8,144 nt of DNA, from contig JAJFGK010000055.1 in the NCBI GenBank assembly GCA_021776195.1, forward strand, positions 1 to 8,144, in the 5' to 3' direction. The stretch comes from Kiloniellaceae bacterium. GTDB taxonomy: Bacteria; Pseudomonadota; Alphaproteobacteria; Kiloniellales; Kiloniellaceae. Made by a program: the position numbers and the translations under genes. Of the stretch, positions 6,908 through 8,144 are shown one piece after another (the first letter of the stretch is position 1; the number at the start of each line of letters is the position of its first letter). The notes beneath the pieces were generated by a model. The model was given only the letters and a program-made list of their open reading frames with translations, had not been told where the DNA came from and searched no databases.

Positions 6908-6932
6908 AACCCCCGCCATCACGGCAGGGGTT
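6908..6932 (-). promoter_or_regulatory. Stem-loop in the tuf-rpsJ gap (attenuator, processing site or weak terminator)
   Basis: In the transcript AACCCCUGCC (6932-6923) can pair with GGCGGGGGUU (6917-6908) over 10 bp, with one U·G wobble and the five-base loop GUGAU. The tail after the stem is CUUACGAUG, so a proper run of U is missing. It is thus not a clear intrinsic terminator; partial termination, RNA processing or stabilisation of the tuf message are alternatives. The rpsJ ribosome site starts about 9 nt after the stem. The whole gap (6885-6947) holds nothing else that I recognise, and no convincing promoter. Confidence 0.5.
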
Positions 6933-6947
6933 ACAGGTCGTTCAAGT

Positions 6948-8141
<1,194 letters not shown>

Positions 8142-8144
8142 GGC

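Overview
This window is an ordinary, very well conserved piece of bacterial chromosome: the gene for elongation factor Tu followed by the S10 ribosomal protein operon and the start of the spc operon. All genes lie on the minus strand, so transcription runs from high to low coordinates. The sequence is GC-rich. The proteins look alphaproteobacterial: EF-Tu has the Cys14 and '[20 protein letters not shown]' type of G domain, L22 starts [16 protein letters not shown]4 starts [18 protein letters not shown], and S14 is the long zinc-free type. A lineage near Rhodospirillales is possible, but I cannot fix the order from this window.

Layout in transcription order: tuf (EF-Tu, complete, its start codon 3 nt inside the right edge), a 63-nt gap with a hairpin, then rpsJ (S10), rplC (L3), rplD (L4), rplW (L23), rplB (L2), rpsS (S19), rplV (L22), rpsC (S3), rplP (L16), rpmC (L29) and rpsQ (S17). 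These run without a break into the spc part: rplN (L14), rplX (L24), rplE (L5), rpsN (S14) and the first 19 codons of rpsH (S8), cut by the left edge. The longest non-coding stretch is the 63-nt tuf-rpsJ gap; inside the ribosomal cluster the gaps are 3 to 35 nt and three junctions overlap (rplD/rplW, rplV/rpsC, rplN/rplX).

The gene products work together in one machine. L4, L22, L23 and L29 line or surround the peptide exit tunnel. L2, L3, L14 and L16 support the peptidyl transferase centre and factor-binding side of the 50S subunit. L5 contacts 5S rRNA and L24 starts 50S assembly. S3, S10, S14 and S19 form the 30S head, and S8 and S17 organise its body. EF-Tu brings aminoacyl-tRNA to this ribosome. 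The tight spacing, with Shine-Dalgarno sites often inside the end of the previous gene, fits translational coupling and equal production.

I found no mobile element, CRISPR array, tRNA, rRNA or accessory system, and no sign of an undescribed system. The points worth a second look are small: an acidic low-complexity tail on L3, a stem-loop between tuf and rpsJ, a possible hairpin around the rplE start codon (the place where S8 regulates the spc operon in E. coli), a codon preference in tuf unlike its neighbours, and an extended L23 N-terminus.
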